Below are positions 9,484-18,591 of a DNA stretch of 64,000 nucleotides, piece after piece. Within the stretch, counting starts at the first letter, position 1; each line of letters starts with the position of its first letter. The position numbers and the translations under genes were made by a program. This DNA is from Dorea_D hominis (GTDB taxonomy: Bacteria; Bacillota; Clostridia; Lachnospirales; Lachnospiraceae), in the NCBI RefSeq assembly GCF_014287705.1, contig NZ_JACOOY010000007.1, positions 113,464 through 177,463 on the forward strand, read 5' to 3'. The notes below the pieces were generated by a model. That model made no database searches and was not told the DNA's origin. It saw only the letters and a program-made list of their open reading frames with translations.

Positions 9484-9512
9484 TTGTAAAATAGAGATTA
9501 TTGGAGTATAAT
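9484..9512 (+). promoter_or_regulatory. Promoter of the 6S RNA gene
   Basis: TTGTAA, exactly 17 bases, then perfect TATAAT. The predicted start near 9519 falls at the 5' end of the 6S RNA closing stem. Confidence 0.75.
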
Positions 9513-9518
9513 AATCTC

Positions 9519-9708
9519 AGTTGGAAACCTGAAATGTTCGATAACTTCTGTTATTTTGAACCTACAATACTTTAAACGGGACTCTTATTATCTCTGTAAT
9601 ATGTCAAGCCCTCATTTATGCAGGGGAAGGCAGAAAAGCAGATGCGGACACCCACCTAGCGGATGGCTAGGAGTCAAAATACAGAAACCGGCATTTTGGG
9701 GAATACAG
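9519..9708 (+). ncRNA. ssrS: 6S RNA (RNA polymerase regulator)
   Basis: No gene-like reading frame fits here, but a roughly 190-nt RNA with 6S architecture does. The 5' strand CCTGAAATG followed by TTCG (9529 onward) pairs with CATTTTGGGG near 9692-9701 through nine pairs with two G-U wobbles. This mirrors CUGAGAUGUUCG and GGCAUCUCGG in E. coli 6S RNA. Between them lies a largely self-paired rod, including GTTATTTTGAACC and TAGCGGATGGCTA hairpins. 6S RNA binds sigma-A RNA polymerase as an open-promoter mimic during slow growth. Exact ends are inferred from the promoter and closing stem. Confidence 0.75.
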
Positions 9709-9718
9709 AAGATAAGGC

Positions 9719-9766
9719 AGATGCCGCAGAACGATTAGCGATAATCCGATGCGGCATCTTCTTTTT
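9719..9766 (+). terminator. Terminator downstream of 6S RNA
   Basis: AGATGCCGCA (9719-9728) pairs perfectly with TGCGGCATCT (9750-9759), followed by TCTTTTT. The loop is long (21 bases) and may itself pair. Confidence 0.85.
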
Positions 9767-9861
9767 ATCCATATGTGAACAAAAAAGAGCTGTTAATGCA
9801 GCGAAAAGTACAAGAAACGTGTGGCTTTACGAATGTTACGAATGTATATGGAGGGATTCAG

Positions 9862-11217
9862 TTGAAATGTCAGAAAAATAGAAAACATCAAAAGAGTATT
9901 CGTTTGTGTGGCTGTATTCTCATTGCCGCTTTTTTTATTGTGTTACTCAGTGGAAAACTGCCGGAAGTAGCGAGGAGAAGACAAGTACGTGAAAGTGACA
10001 GGCAGAAACAGACATACAACAATACATATGAAATAGATGTGTCAAAAAAACAGACGGATAATACGAAAATAGCGAAAAAGAATCCAAAGATCCGTGTTCT
10101 CCTGATGACAACAGGATATACCCGGGCGTTTCATACGGAAGTGAAAGTTTCGGGAAAAGAAGGCTTGATATTAAGAATAGGAGCGAAAAAAGTTTCCGTA
10201 CCTGCCGGAAAAACTGTGACGATAAAAGCTTCAAATCGGCGACTGAAAAAACATACAATAAAAATTCGTGCAAGAAAAGGTACGGTACAGGTTAAGAGCA
10301 TACGAAGAGGTTATGGAACGCCGTCTTACAGCGGGACACTGGAACTTAAGTCTGCCGGAAAGAAGATCGCACTGATCAATGAACTTACGGTAGAAGATTA
10401 TCTCTGTGCGGTTGTTCCGAGCGAGATGCCGGTGTCATATAAACTGGAAGCATTAAAAGCGCAGGCTGTCTGCGCGAGAAGCTATGCTTACCGGCAGATG
10501 GAGAACTATGCTTATCCGAAATACCGGGCGCATGTCAATGACAGTACAGATTATCAGGTATATGGCAATTCAAAGCAGGCGGATTCTGCTGTGAAAGCGG
10601 TCAGGCAGACAGCCGGAGAAACTGCAAAGTATAAAGGGAAAATTGCAACAACATACTATTATTCGACATCTTCCGGAAGAACGACGACAACTGCAGCGTG
10701 GGGAAGCACTTCATCAGCAGCTACCGGCTATCTGAAATCCGTCAGAGTCAGTGGAAAAAATGGGGATTATGAGAAAAATCTTCCATGGTACCGGTGGACA
10801 GTGGACGTAACGGCAGCAAGATTGTCAACGATTCTTTGTAAAAATACCGGAAAAGATGTCGGAAGTATCCGCAAGATATATATTTCAAAAAGAGGTCCGG
10901 GAAAAGTAGCGCTGGAACTTAAAGTAAAGGGAGACAAAGGAAATCTGACTATAAAAACAGAGAATAAAATCCGGTCAGCGCTTGCGGGAGATTATGATAT
11001 CCGGAAACAGGACGGAAGTAAAGTGAAGTTTCGAACATTGCTTCCAAGTGCGTTTATTACAATTACGAAAAAAAAGAGCCAGATCCACATCCGGGGAGGC
11101 GGATTCGGACATGGAATCGGAATGAGCCAGACAGGAGCCAATGAAATGGCAAAACAGGGGAAAACTTACAAAGAAATATTGAAACTGTTTTATTCTGACA
11201 TTACGGTAGAAAATTAA
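9862..11217 (+). CDS. SpoIID/LytB domain protein
   Basis: About 451 residues, membrane anchored by an N-terminal hydrophobic helix, then a basic beta-rich region and a SpoIID domain (VEDYLCAVVPSEMP, LKAQAVCARSYAY, YYSTSSGRTT, GFGHGIGMSQTGA). SpoIID-type proteins are lytic transglycosylases that cut glycan strands during engulfment; LytB/CwlB-modifier roles also exist, so the exact paralogue is open. I place the start at TTG 9862 because GGAGGG lies 6 bases upstream; a longer frame from GTG 9775 would start just after a terminator and has no ribosome site. It follows 6S RNA and precedes a YihY protein by 113 bases. Confidence 0.85.
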   Translation: MKCQKNRKHQKSIRLCGCILIAAFFIVLLSGKLPEVARRRQVRESDRQKQTYNNTYEIDVSKKQTDNTKIAKKNPKIRVLLMTTGYTRAFHTEVKVSGKEGLILRIGAKKVSVPAGKTVTIKASNRRLKKHTIKIRARKGTVQVKSIRRGYGTPSYSGTLELKSAGKKIALINELTVEDYLCAVVPSEMPVSYKLEALKAQAVCARSYAYRQMENYAYPKYRAHVNDSTDYQVYGNSKQADSAVKAVRQTAGETAKYKGKIATTYYYSTSSGRTTTTAAWGSTSSAATGYLKSVRVSGKNGDYEKNLPWYRWTVDVTAARLSTILCKNTGKDVGSIRKIYISKRGPGKVALELKVKGDKGNLTIKTENKIRSALAGDYDIRKQDGSKVKFRTLLPSAFITITKKKSQIHIRGGGFGHGIGMSQTGANEMAKQGKTYKEILKLFYSDITVEN

Positions 11218-11330
11218 TAATATGAAGAAAAACATCTAAGAAAATGTCTGCCGGTACGATAAAAGACAGATAATCGTAGACAAAGCGCATGAAATCAGTT
11301 AAAATGGGGTGCGAATGTCAGGAGAGAACT

Positions 11331-12158
11331 ATGAAGAAAATAAAAGAAATCAGTTCAAAAATAATACAGATAACAACAGACATATCCCATGATCATGTAG
11401 GTGCGTATGCTGCACAGTCGGCATACTTTTTTATGCTGTGTCTGATTCCGATCATTCTGCTTCTTCTGACACTGGTGCGTTATACACCAGTGACGAAAGC
11501 AGATGTTATGGCGGCAGTGATCCAGGTGTTCCCGTCATCTGTGGAGACACTGATCACATCGATCGTGAATCAGGTTTACAACCAGTCAATGAGCATCATC
11601 CCGATCACGGTAGTTGTAGCGCTCTGGTCAGCAGGAAAAGGTGTACTTGCGATGTCTTCCGGACTGAACTGCATTTACAAATGCCATGAGACACGTAACT
11701 ATTTTTATCTCCGTCTGCGGGCAACGATCTATACAGTGATGTTCTTGATCGTGATCATATTCCTGCTGCTGTTGTCTGTGTTTGGTAATACAATAAATAT
11801 ATTTATCACAAATCATGTAACGATCATGAAACAGATTGCTGACTGGCTGATTAAAACGCGTACGATCATTACGCCTATCACATTGATGATATTCTTCCTT
11901 TTGATCTATAAGTTTCTGCCAAACCGCAGGACAAAATTAAAAAGACAGATTCCGGGTGCGGTATTTGCAGCAATTGGCTGGATGATCATATCCTGGATTT
12001 TTTCTGTGTATGTAGATGTATTTCAGGGATTTTCGGATATGTACGGAAGTCTGACAACAATCGTGTTGATCATGCTTTGGATGTATTTCTGTATGTATAC
12101 GATTCTACTTGGCGGTGTAGTGAATGTGATGGTATCAGATGAGATTTTTGGAGAATAG
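11331..12158 (+). CDS. YihY/BrkB-family inner membrane protein
   Basis: About 275 residues with six hydrophobic segments and the family features AQSAYFFMLCLIPIILLLL near the start and GAVFAAIGWMIISWIFSVYV near the C-terminus. This family was once annotated as ribonuclease BN, which is incorrect; its role is unsettled (envelope or transport). GGAGA lies before ATG 11331, making it preferable to ATG 11289. It ends just before the T-box promoter. Confidence 0.87.
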   Translation: MKKIKEISSKIIQITTDISHDHVGAYAAQSAYFFMLCLIPIILLLLTLVRYTPVTKADVMAAVIQVFPSSVETLITSIVNQVYNQSMSIIPITVVVALWSAGKGVLAMSSGLNCIYKCHETRNYFYLRLRATIYTVMFLIVIIFLLLLSVFGNTINIFITNHVTIMKQIADWLIKTRTIITPITLMIFFLLIYKFLPNRRTKLKRQIPGAVFAAIGWMIISWIFSVYVDVFQGFSDMYGSLTTIVLIMLWMYFCMYTILLGGVVNVMVSDEIFGE

Positions 12159-12161
12159 AAC

Positions 12162-12189
12162 TTGACATCTCCGGGCTGTATGATACAAT
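12162..12189 (+). promoter_or_regulatory. Promoter of the pheST T-box transcript
   Basis: TTGACA, 16-base spacer, TACAAT, placed immediately after the YihY stop codon. It starts a leader of about 375 bases before pheS. Confidence 0.8.
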
Positions 12190-12195
12190 AATGAA

Positions 12196-12480
12196 GTATT
12201 AGAACTCAATCTATTTTTGGAAAAAGCAATGACCGTGTAAGTAGAGAATTATTTTCCGACAGAGAGAGAAGATCGCAGGCTGGAAGTCTTCTTCGGTTCA
12301 GATAAGGATTGAATTTCCCACGTAAGCTGTTTCTTTGAAACGGAGATAATCTGTAAGTAAGAGAAAACGTAACCTGCACGTTACGCAGAAGATAAGTGCC
12401 TGCCGCAAGTAATATGCTGCAGGAATCAGGGTGGTACCACGGGTAGAACCTCGTCCCTAGGGGATGAAGTTCTTTTTTTA
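12196..12480 (+). promoter_or_regulatory. T-box leader controlling pheST (tRNA-Phe sensing)
   Basis: The invariant T-box sequence AGGGTGGTACCACG is at 12428-12441, next to an antiterminator/terminator region. The terminator pairs AGAAC and TCGTCCC (12445-12457) with GGGGATGA and GTTCT (12460-12473), then runs into seven Ts. Upstream, stem I shows an AGTA internal-loop motif (12240-12243) over a CGTG/CACG base. A UUC Phe codon at 12315-12317 is a reasonable specifier candidate. Uncharged tRNA-Phe would stabilise the antiterminator and raise pheST expression. The specifier position is inferred by eye; the class is certain. Confidence 0.95.
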
Positions 12481-12571
12481 TTGCCACAGCATCTGGATGA
12501 AGTTGCCGTCGGCAGGTTCTGCAGGTGTCTGAATATGGACAGATATATTGATGAAGAAAGGGAGAAAAGAG

Positions 12572-13591
12572 ATGCAGGAGAAGCTTAAAGCCATCAGAGA
12601 AGAAGCATTAAAAGCAATCGAACAGGCAGATATGCCTGAAAAACTGAATGATGTCCGCGTAAAATTCCTTGGTAAAAAGGGAGAGCTGACAGCCGTATTA
12701 AAGAGTATGAAAGATGTTGCCAAAGAAGACAGACCGAAGGTTGGTCAGATGGTCAATGAGACAAGAGAAGCAATTGAGAAGATATTAGAGGAAAGCAAGA
12801 GCAAAATGGAGCGTGCGATCCGTGAAGAGAAGATGAAACAGGAAGTAATCGATGTAACACTGCCGTCCAAGAAGAATATGGTCGGACACAGACATCCGAA
12901 CACGATTGCACTGGAAGAAGTAGAGAGAATTTTCGTTGGTATGGGATATGAAGTTGTAGAAGGACCGGAAGTAGAATACGATCTGTACAACTTTGAAAAA
13001 CTGAATATTCCGGCAGATCATCCGGCAAAAGATGAGCAGGATACGTTCTATATTAATAAAGATATCGTACTTCGTACCCAGACATCGCCGGTACAGGCAC
13101 GAGTAATGGAACAGGGAAAACTCCCAATCCGTATGATCGCACCGGGACGTGTATTCCGTTCTGACGAAGTAGATGCAACACATTCTCCTTCTTTCCATCA
13201 GATCGAAGGACTTGTTATTGACAAAAACATTTCTTTCGCAGACCTGAAAGGTACACTGGAAGTATTTGCAAAAGAGTTATTCGGACCAGAGACAAAGACG
13301 AAATTCCGTCCGCATCATTTTCCATTTACAGAGCCAAGTGCAGAAGTTGATGTTACCTGCTTCAAATGCGGCGGAAAAGGATGCCGTTTCTGTAAAGGAT
13401 CCGGATGGATTGAGATTCTTGGCTGTGGTATGGTACATCCACATGTACTGGAAATGTGTGGAATTGATCCGGATGAATATACAGGATTTGCATTTGGTGT
13501 AGGTCTGGAACGTATTGCACTGTTAAAATACGAAATTGATGACATGAGACTGTTATATGAAAATGATATCCGATTTTTAAAACAGTTTTAA
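12572..13591 (+). CDS. pheS: Phenylalanyl-tRNA synthetase alpha subunit
   Basis: 339 residues. N-terminal coiled coil (residues 1-90), then the class II catalytic core: motif 2 with RVFRSDEVDATHSPSFHQIEG and motif 3 GFAFGVGLERIALLKYEI near the C-terminus. The FKCGGKGCRFCKGSGWIEILGCGMVHP stretch contains a four-Cys cluster typical of Firmicutes-type PheS with this length. ATG 12572 has AAGGGAG 7 bases upstream. Forms a 2:2 tetramer with PheT, which begins 33 bases downstream. Confidence 0.97.
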   Translation: MQEKLKAIREEALKAIEQADMPEKLNDVRVKFLGKKGELTAVLKSMKDVAKEDRPKVGQMVNETREAIEKILEESKSKMERAIREEKMKQEVIDVTLPSKKNMVGHRHPNTIALEEVERIFVGMGYEVVEGPEVEYDLYNFEKLNIPADHPAKDEQDTFYINKDIVLRTQTSPVQARVMEQGKLPIRMIAPGRVFRSDEVDATHSPSFHQIEGLVIDKNISFADLKGTLEVFAKELFGPETKTKFRPHHFPFTEPSAEVDVTCFKCGGKGCRFCKGSGWIEILGCGMVHPHVLEMCGIDPDEYTGFAFGVGLERIALLKYEIDDMRLLYENDIRFLKQF

Positions 13592-13624
13592 ACGATAGAT
13601 GAAGGACGCGAAAGGAGTAATAAG

Positions 13625-16045
13625 ATGAATACATCATTATCATGGATAAAAGCATATGTTCCGGATCTTGACGTGACAGCACAGGAATATACCGATGCAA
13701 TGACACTGACCGGAACAAAAGTAGAAGGATTTGAAAAGATGGATGCAGATCTGGACAAGATCGTAGTCGGACAGATTGATAAGATCGAGAAGCATCCGGA
13801 TGCTGACAAGCTGATTATCTGTCAGGTAAATATCGGAACAGAATCCATTCAGATCGTAACGGGTGCACCGAATGTAAAAGAAGGTGACAAAGTACCGGTT
13901 GTTCTGGACGGCGGACGTGTTGCAGGCGGACATGAGCCGGGACAGAGAGTTGCCGGTGGAATCAAGATCAAAAAAGGAAAATTACGTGGAGTAGAGAGTA
14001 ACGGTATGATGTGCTCGATCGAAGAGCTGGGATCAAACCGTGACATGTATCCGGATGCACCGGAATACGGAATCTATATTTTCCCGGAAGATACAGAAGT
14101 CGGAGCAGATGCCATTGAAGTACTGGGACTGCACGATGTTGTATTTGAATATGAGATCACATCAAACCGTGTAGACTGCTACAGTGTTGTTGGTATTGCA
14201 AGAGAGGCGGCAGCAACTTTCCACAAAGAATTTTGCCCGCCGGTTGTAACAACAACAGGAAATGACGAAGATGTCAATGATTACATCAAAGTTACTGTAA
14301 AAAATACAGACCTCTGCCCGAGATACTGTGCAAGAATTGTAAAGAATATCAAGATTGCACCGTCACCGGAATGGATGCAGAGAAGACTGGCTTCCGTAGG
14401 AATCCGTCCGATCAATAACCTCGTAGATATTACAAACTATGTAATGGAAGAATACGGACAGCCAATGCATGCTTATGATCTGGACACGATTGCCAATCAT
14501 GAGATTATTGTCCGTACTGCAGAAGCAGATGAGAAATTTACAACACTGGATGGACAGGAAAGACAGATGGATGAAGACGTTCTGATGATTTGCGACGGCG
14601 AGAAATCTATCGGTATTGCCGGAATCATGGGTGGTGAGAACTCCATGATCACAGACAATGTAAAGACAATGCTTTTTGAAGCAGCATGTTTTGACGGAAC
14701 AAACATCCGTAAATCAAGCAAGAGAGTCGGACTTCGTACAGATGCTTCCGGTAAATTCGAAAAAGGTCTGGATCCGAACAATGCACAGGCTGCAATCGAC
14801 CGTGCATGCCAGCTCATTGAAGAGATGGGAGCCGGAGAAGTTGTCGGCGGTATGGTAGATGTATATGGAAAGAAGAAAGAGCCGGTACGTGTGCCATTTG
14901 ATTCGGAAGCAATCAACAATCTGCTTGGAACAGAGATCGCAGAAGAAGATATGCTCGGATACTTCAAGAAGATTGATCTGGAATATGACAAAGAGAAGAG
15001 AGAAGTGATCGCTCCGACTTTCCGTCATGACCTGTTCCGCATGGCTGACCTTGCAGAAGAAGTTGCAAGATTCTATGGATATGATAATATCCCGACAACA
15101 CTTCCGAGAGGAGAGGCAACAACAGGTAAATTATCATTCAAGCTGAGAGTGGAAGAGATTGCGCGTGATATCGCGGAGTTCTGTGGATTCAGCCAGGGAA
15201 TGACTTATTCATTTGAAAGCCCGAAGGTATTTGATAAATTACTGTTGCCGGAGGATTCACCGCTTCGCCAAACAGTTGACATTGTGAATCCGCTGGGAGA
15301 AGATTACAGCGTAATGAGAACAACATCCTTAAATGGTATGCTGACTTCTCTTGCAACAAACTACAACAGAAGAAATAAAAATGTAAGATTATATGAGCTT
15401 GGTAATGTATATCTGCCAAAGGCTCTGCCACTTACAGAACTGCCGGAAGAGCGTATGCAGTTTACACTTGGAATGTATGGAGACGGAGATTTCTTCAGTA
15501 TGAAAGGTGTTGTAGAAGAGTTCTTTGAAAAAGTAGGACTTCATAAAAAAGAAACTTACGATCCGAATGCCGGAAAGACATATCTGCATCCGGGACGTCA
15601 GGCAAATATCATTTATGATGGAACAGTTGTCGGATATTTAGGAGAAGTACATCCGGATGTTGCAGACAATTACGGAATCGGAACAAGAGCTTACATTGCT
15701 GTTATTGATATGCCGGAGATTGTGAAGAAGGCAACCTTTGACAGAAAATATACGGGAATTGCCAAATTCCCGGCAGTTACCAGAGATATTAGTATGGTAA
15801 TGCCGAAAGAGATTCTTGTCGGACAGGTAGAAGAAGTCATCGAGAAGAAGGGTGGCGCTTATTTGGAGAGCTATGCACTGTTTGATATTTACGAAGGAGA
15901 ACAGATTAAGAAAGGCTTTAAGTCCGTAGCATATTCTATCGTATTCCGTGCAAAGGATAAGACACTGGAAGAGGCAGAGATTACAAGTGCTATGAACAAG
16001 ATTTTGGAAGGACTGGAAGCGCTTGGAATCGAACTTCGTAAATAA
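13625..16045 (+). CDS. pheT: Phenylalanyl-tRNA synthetase beta subunit
   Basis: 806 residues, full length for bacterial PheT. Domains in order: N-terminal region and EMAP-like tRNA-binding OB fold (about 40-150), B3/B4 editing domain (about 215-390), B5 domain, catalytic-like core, and C-terminal FDX-ACB anticodon-binding domain (YTGIAKFPAVTRDISMV onward, about 710-806). Acts with PheS to charge tRNA-Phe and hydrolyse mischarged Tyr-tRNA-Phe. Strong AAAGGAG site. Expressed under the T-box leader. Confidence 0.97.
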   Translation: MNTSLSWIKAYVPDLDVTAQEYTDAMTLTGTKVEGFEKMDADLDKIVVGQIDKIEKHPDADKLIICQVNIGTESIQIVTGAPNVKEGDKVPVVLDGGRVAGGHEPGQRVAGGIKIKKGKLRGVESNGMMCSIEELGSNRDMYPDAPEYGIYIFPEDTEVGADAIEVLGLHDVVFEYEITSNRVDCYSVVGIAREAAATFHKEFCPPVVTTTGNDEDVNDYIKVTVKNTDLCPRYCARIVKNIKIAPSPEWMQRRLASVGIRPINNLVDITNYVMEEYGQPMHAYDLDTIANHEIIVRTAEADEKFTTLDGQERQMDEDVLMICDGEKSIGIAGIMGGENSMITDNVKTMLFEAACFDGTNIRKSSKRVGLRTDASGKFEKGLDPNNAQAAIDRACQLIEEMGAGEVVGGMVDVYGKKKEPVRVPFDSEAINNLLGTEIAEEDMLGYFKKIDLEYDKEKREVIAPTFRHDLFRMADLAEEVARFYGYDNIPTTLPRGEATTGKLSFKLRVEEIARDIAEFCGFSQGMTYSFESPKVFDKLLLPEDSPLRQTVDIVNPLGEDYSVMRTTSLNGMLTSLATNYNRRNKNVRLYELGNVYLPKALPLTELPEERMQFTLGMYGDGDFFSMKGVVEEFFEKVGLHKKETYDPNAGKTYLHPGRQANIIYDGTVVGYLGEVHPDVADNYGIGTRAYIAVIDMPEIVKKATFDRKYTGIAKFPAVTRDISMVMPKEILVGQVEEVIEKKGGAYLESYALFDIYEGEQIKKGFKSVAYSIVFRAKDKTLEEAEITSAMNKILEGLEALGIELRK

Positions 16046-16081
16046 ACAGTTCATTCACAGAAAGGAAAGGTAATTTCCAAA

Positions 16082-17068
16082 ATGAAAAAGAAACAGATCA
16101 TAGGCCTGCTTATAGCAGGTCTTCTGTTCGCTGTGATCGGAGTGATCAGTGTATTTGTAAATACAGCGGCAGAAAGTATTATAGGGGATGCAGCAGAAGA
16201 GATCCTTGCAGGTGGCAGTAATTTTGATCCACCGGATGACGATTACATTGCAGTTGTGAAAGTGCAGGGAACGATTCAGGAACAGGCATCAGACACGACA
16301 GATATTCTGAGCGGACAGAACAGTGGTTATCAGCATGATACGACAATGGAGTATCTGGATGAACTTATGGATGACGAAAATAATAAAGGAATTTTGCTTT
16401 ATGTAGATTCGCCGGGTGGAGCAGTCTACGAATCGGAAGAATTGTATGACAAACTGATGGAATACAAGAAGATAACCAAACAGCCAATCTGGACTTATAT
16501 GGCACATTATGCTGCTTCGGGAGGTTATATGGCTTCTGTATCATCAGATAAAATCTATGCAAATAAGAATACAGTGACCGGTTCCATCGGAGTTATTATG
16601 TCCGGTTATGACCTGACAGGCTTATACAAGAAACTGGGCATCCGCTATGTGAGTATTACGAGCGGTAAAAATAAAGATTCCAGCAGACTGACAAAAGAGC
16701 AGGTGAAGATATACCAGTCACAGGTAGATGAGTGTTACGAAGCGTTTGTATCCAAAGTAGCTGACGGAAGAAAAATATCCAAAGAACAGGTGAAAAAGCT
16801 GGCTGATGGAAGAACTTACACAGCAACGCAGGCAAAAAATAATGGTCTGATCGATAAAATCAGCAGTTATGATGAGATGCAGGATGAAATGAGTGACAAA
16901 CTTAAGACGGATGAATTCTATGAGCCGGAGCGTAAGACGAGCCTGCTGGATGAACTATTTGCGAAAGCAGGAAGTCTGGTTCCAAAGTCAGAGGCACAGG
17001 TATTGAAAGAGACTGCCGAAGAATGTAAAAGCGGAGGACTGATGTATTATGCAGAGGGATTGCAATAG
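16082..17068 (+). CDS. sppA: Signal peptide peptidase SppA (S49 family)
   Basis: 328 residues with one N-terminal membrane helix (about 5-27) and a single S49 protease domain, the 36-kDa Gram-positive type. Catalytic Ser is in HYAASGGYMAS and the general-base Lys in ITSGKNKDSS; the substrate loop DSPGGAV precedes them. Degrades leftover signal peptides and helps in envelope stress. Starts 36 bases after pheT and overlaps the next gene by 20 bases, so it is probably partly co-transcribed. Confidence 0.93.
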   Translation: MKKKQIIGLLIAGLLFAVIGVISVFVNTAAESIIGDAAEEILAGGSNFDPPDDDYIAVVKVQGTIQEQASDTTDILSGQNSGYQHDTTMEYLDELMDDENNKGILLYVDSPGGAVYESEELYDKLMEYKKITKQPIWTYMAHYAASGGYMASVSSDKIYANKNTVTGSIGVIMSGYDLTGLYKKLGIRYVSITSGKNKDSSRLTKEQVKIYQSQVDECYEAFVSKVADGRKISKEQVKKLADGRTYTATQAKNNGLIDKISSYDEMQDEMSDKLKTDEFYEPERKTSLLDELFAKAGSLVPKSEAQVLKETAEECKSGGLMYYAEGLQ

Positions 17069-17564
17069 TGAAAATCTGGAATACGCAGGATTCTGGGTAA
17101 GGTTTGCTGCATATGTGCTGGATCATATGATTATCTTTTTTGGACTTATCGGAGTCCGTCTGGTATTGGCGCTTGCTTCATTTGTATTAGGGCTTCTTGA
17201 GATTAACATATTGAATACGAATGTTTTGTTTCAATATTCCTTAAAAGATGTTGCACTTTATATTTGTCAGGTGTTATATTTTATTATATGTACTTACGAA
17301 ACCGGAACAACTTTTGGAAAGCGCGTATTCCATCTTAAGGTTGTAAGTGCAAAAGAAGAAAGATTAGGTCTGTTCGATATTGTGTACAGAGAGACCATAG
17401 GACGATTTCTGTGCCACGTATCGTTAGGATTTGGCTATCTGCTGGCAGGATTGGATCAGCAGAAATGTGGACTGCATGACAGACTCAGTGATACGAGAGT
17501 TGTATATGCAAAGAAAATAAAGGAGATTCATATAGAAAATGAAAACACAGGATTTTTATTATGA
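17049..17564 (+). CDS. RDD-family membrane protein
   Basis: 171 residues with three hydrophobic segments; the RDD-family pattern is seen as FWVRFAAYVLDHMIIFF (R and D in the first helix) and the C-terminal HDRLSDTRVVY. Function of the family is poorly defined (some members are ion antiporters). Overlaps sppA at its start and queA at its end by 26 bases. Confidence 0.8.
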   Translation: MQRDCNSENLEYAGFWVRFAAYVLDHMIIFFGLIGVRLVLALASFVLGLLEINILNTNVLFQYSLKDVALYICQVLYFIICTYETGTTFGKRVFHLKVVSAKEERLGLFDIVYRETIGRFLCHVSLGFGYLLAGLDQQKCGLHDRLSDTRVVYAKKIKEIHIENENTGFLL

Positions 17565-18564
17565 TCTGCCGGAAGAATTGATTGCACAGGATCCGCTTGA
17601 GGATCGTTCCAGCTCCAGGCTGCTTGTCCTTGACAAGAAGTCTGGGGCTGTTTCCCATCATGTATTTAAAGAGATTATTGACTATCTGCATGAGGGAGAC
17701 TGTCTGGTTATCAATGACACGAAGGTAATTCCGGCAAGGCTGATTGGTTCCAAAGTAGGAACAAATGCAAAGATTGAGATTTTATTATTAAAAAGAAAAA
17801 GCGACAACACCTGGGAGACACTTGTAAAACCGGGGAAAAAGGCAAAAGTCGGAGCGAAGATCAGCTTCGGTGACGGACTTTTGATCGGAGAAGTTGTAGA
17901 TATTGTAGAGGAGGGAAATCGTCTGATCCGGTTTACTTATGACGGGATTTTTGAAGAGATCCTTGACCAGCTTGGCCAGATGCCGCTTCCTCCTTACATC
18001 ACACATCAACTGGAGGATAAGAATCGTTATCAGACTGTTTATGCGAAGCATAACGGCTCGGCAGCAGCGCCGACAGCAGGACTGCATTTTACACCGGAGC
18101 TTCTGGAAGCGATTAAGAAGAAAGGCGTGGATATCGCAAGTGTGACATTGCATGTCGGGCTTGGAACTTTCCGACCGGTGAAGGTAGATGAGATCACAGA
18201 ACATCATATGCATTCGGAATTTTTCCAGATTACAGAAGAAGCAGCACAGAAGATCAATCATGCAAAAGAAAACGGCGGAAGAGTAATTTGTGTCGGAACG
18301 ACAAGTTGCCGTACGATCGAATCCGCGGCAGATGAAGACGGGCATTTAAAAGCATGTAGCGGCTGGACAGAGATTTTTATCTATCCGGGATATAAGTTCA
18401 AGGTTTTAGACTGCCTGATCACGAATTTCCATTTGCCGGAGTCTACGCTGGTAATGCTTGTATCAGCACTTGCCGGAAGAGAGCATGTCCTTGCGGCATA
18501 TGAAGAGGCAGTGAAAGAGAGATATCGATTTTTTTCGTTTGGAGATGCGATGTTTATCCAGTAA
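17539..18564 (+). CDS. queA: S-adenosylmethionine:tRNA ribosyltransferase-isomerase
   Basis: 341 residues. Transfers and isomerises the ribose of SAM onto preQ1 at tRNA position 34 to give epoxyqueuosine. Family signatures: YDLPEELIAQDPL at the N-terminus, RSSSRLLVLDK, NDTKVIPARL, GSAAAPTAGLHFT, HVGLGTFRPV, and LITNFHLPESTLVMLVSAL. AAAGGAGA precedes the ATG, which lies inside the RDD gene. tgt is not in the window. Confidence 0.97.
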   Translation: MKTQDFYYDLPEELIAQDPLEDRSSSRLLVLDKKSGAVSHHVFKEIIDYLHEGDCLVINDTKVIPARLIGSKVGTNAKIEILLLKRKSDNTWETLVKPGKKAKVGAKISFGDGLLIGEVVDIVEEGNRLIRFTYDGIFEEILDQLGQMPLPPYITHQLEDKNRYQTVYAKHNGSAAAPTAGLHFTPELLEAIKKKGVDIASVTLHVGLGTFRPVKVDEITEHHMHSEFFQITEEAAQKINHAKENGGRVICVGTTSCRTIESAADEDGHLKACSGWTEIFIYPGYKFKVLDCLITNFHLPESTLVMLVSALAGREHVLAAYEEAVKERYRFFSFGDAMFIQ

Positions 18565-18591
18565 AATGGATACATAAAGAAGGGAGAAAAG

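Noticed and set aside
9556..9881. Short reading frames over the 6S RNA and terminator
   Set aside because: They lack ribosome sites, and the interval folds as an RNA with promoter and terminator.
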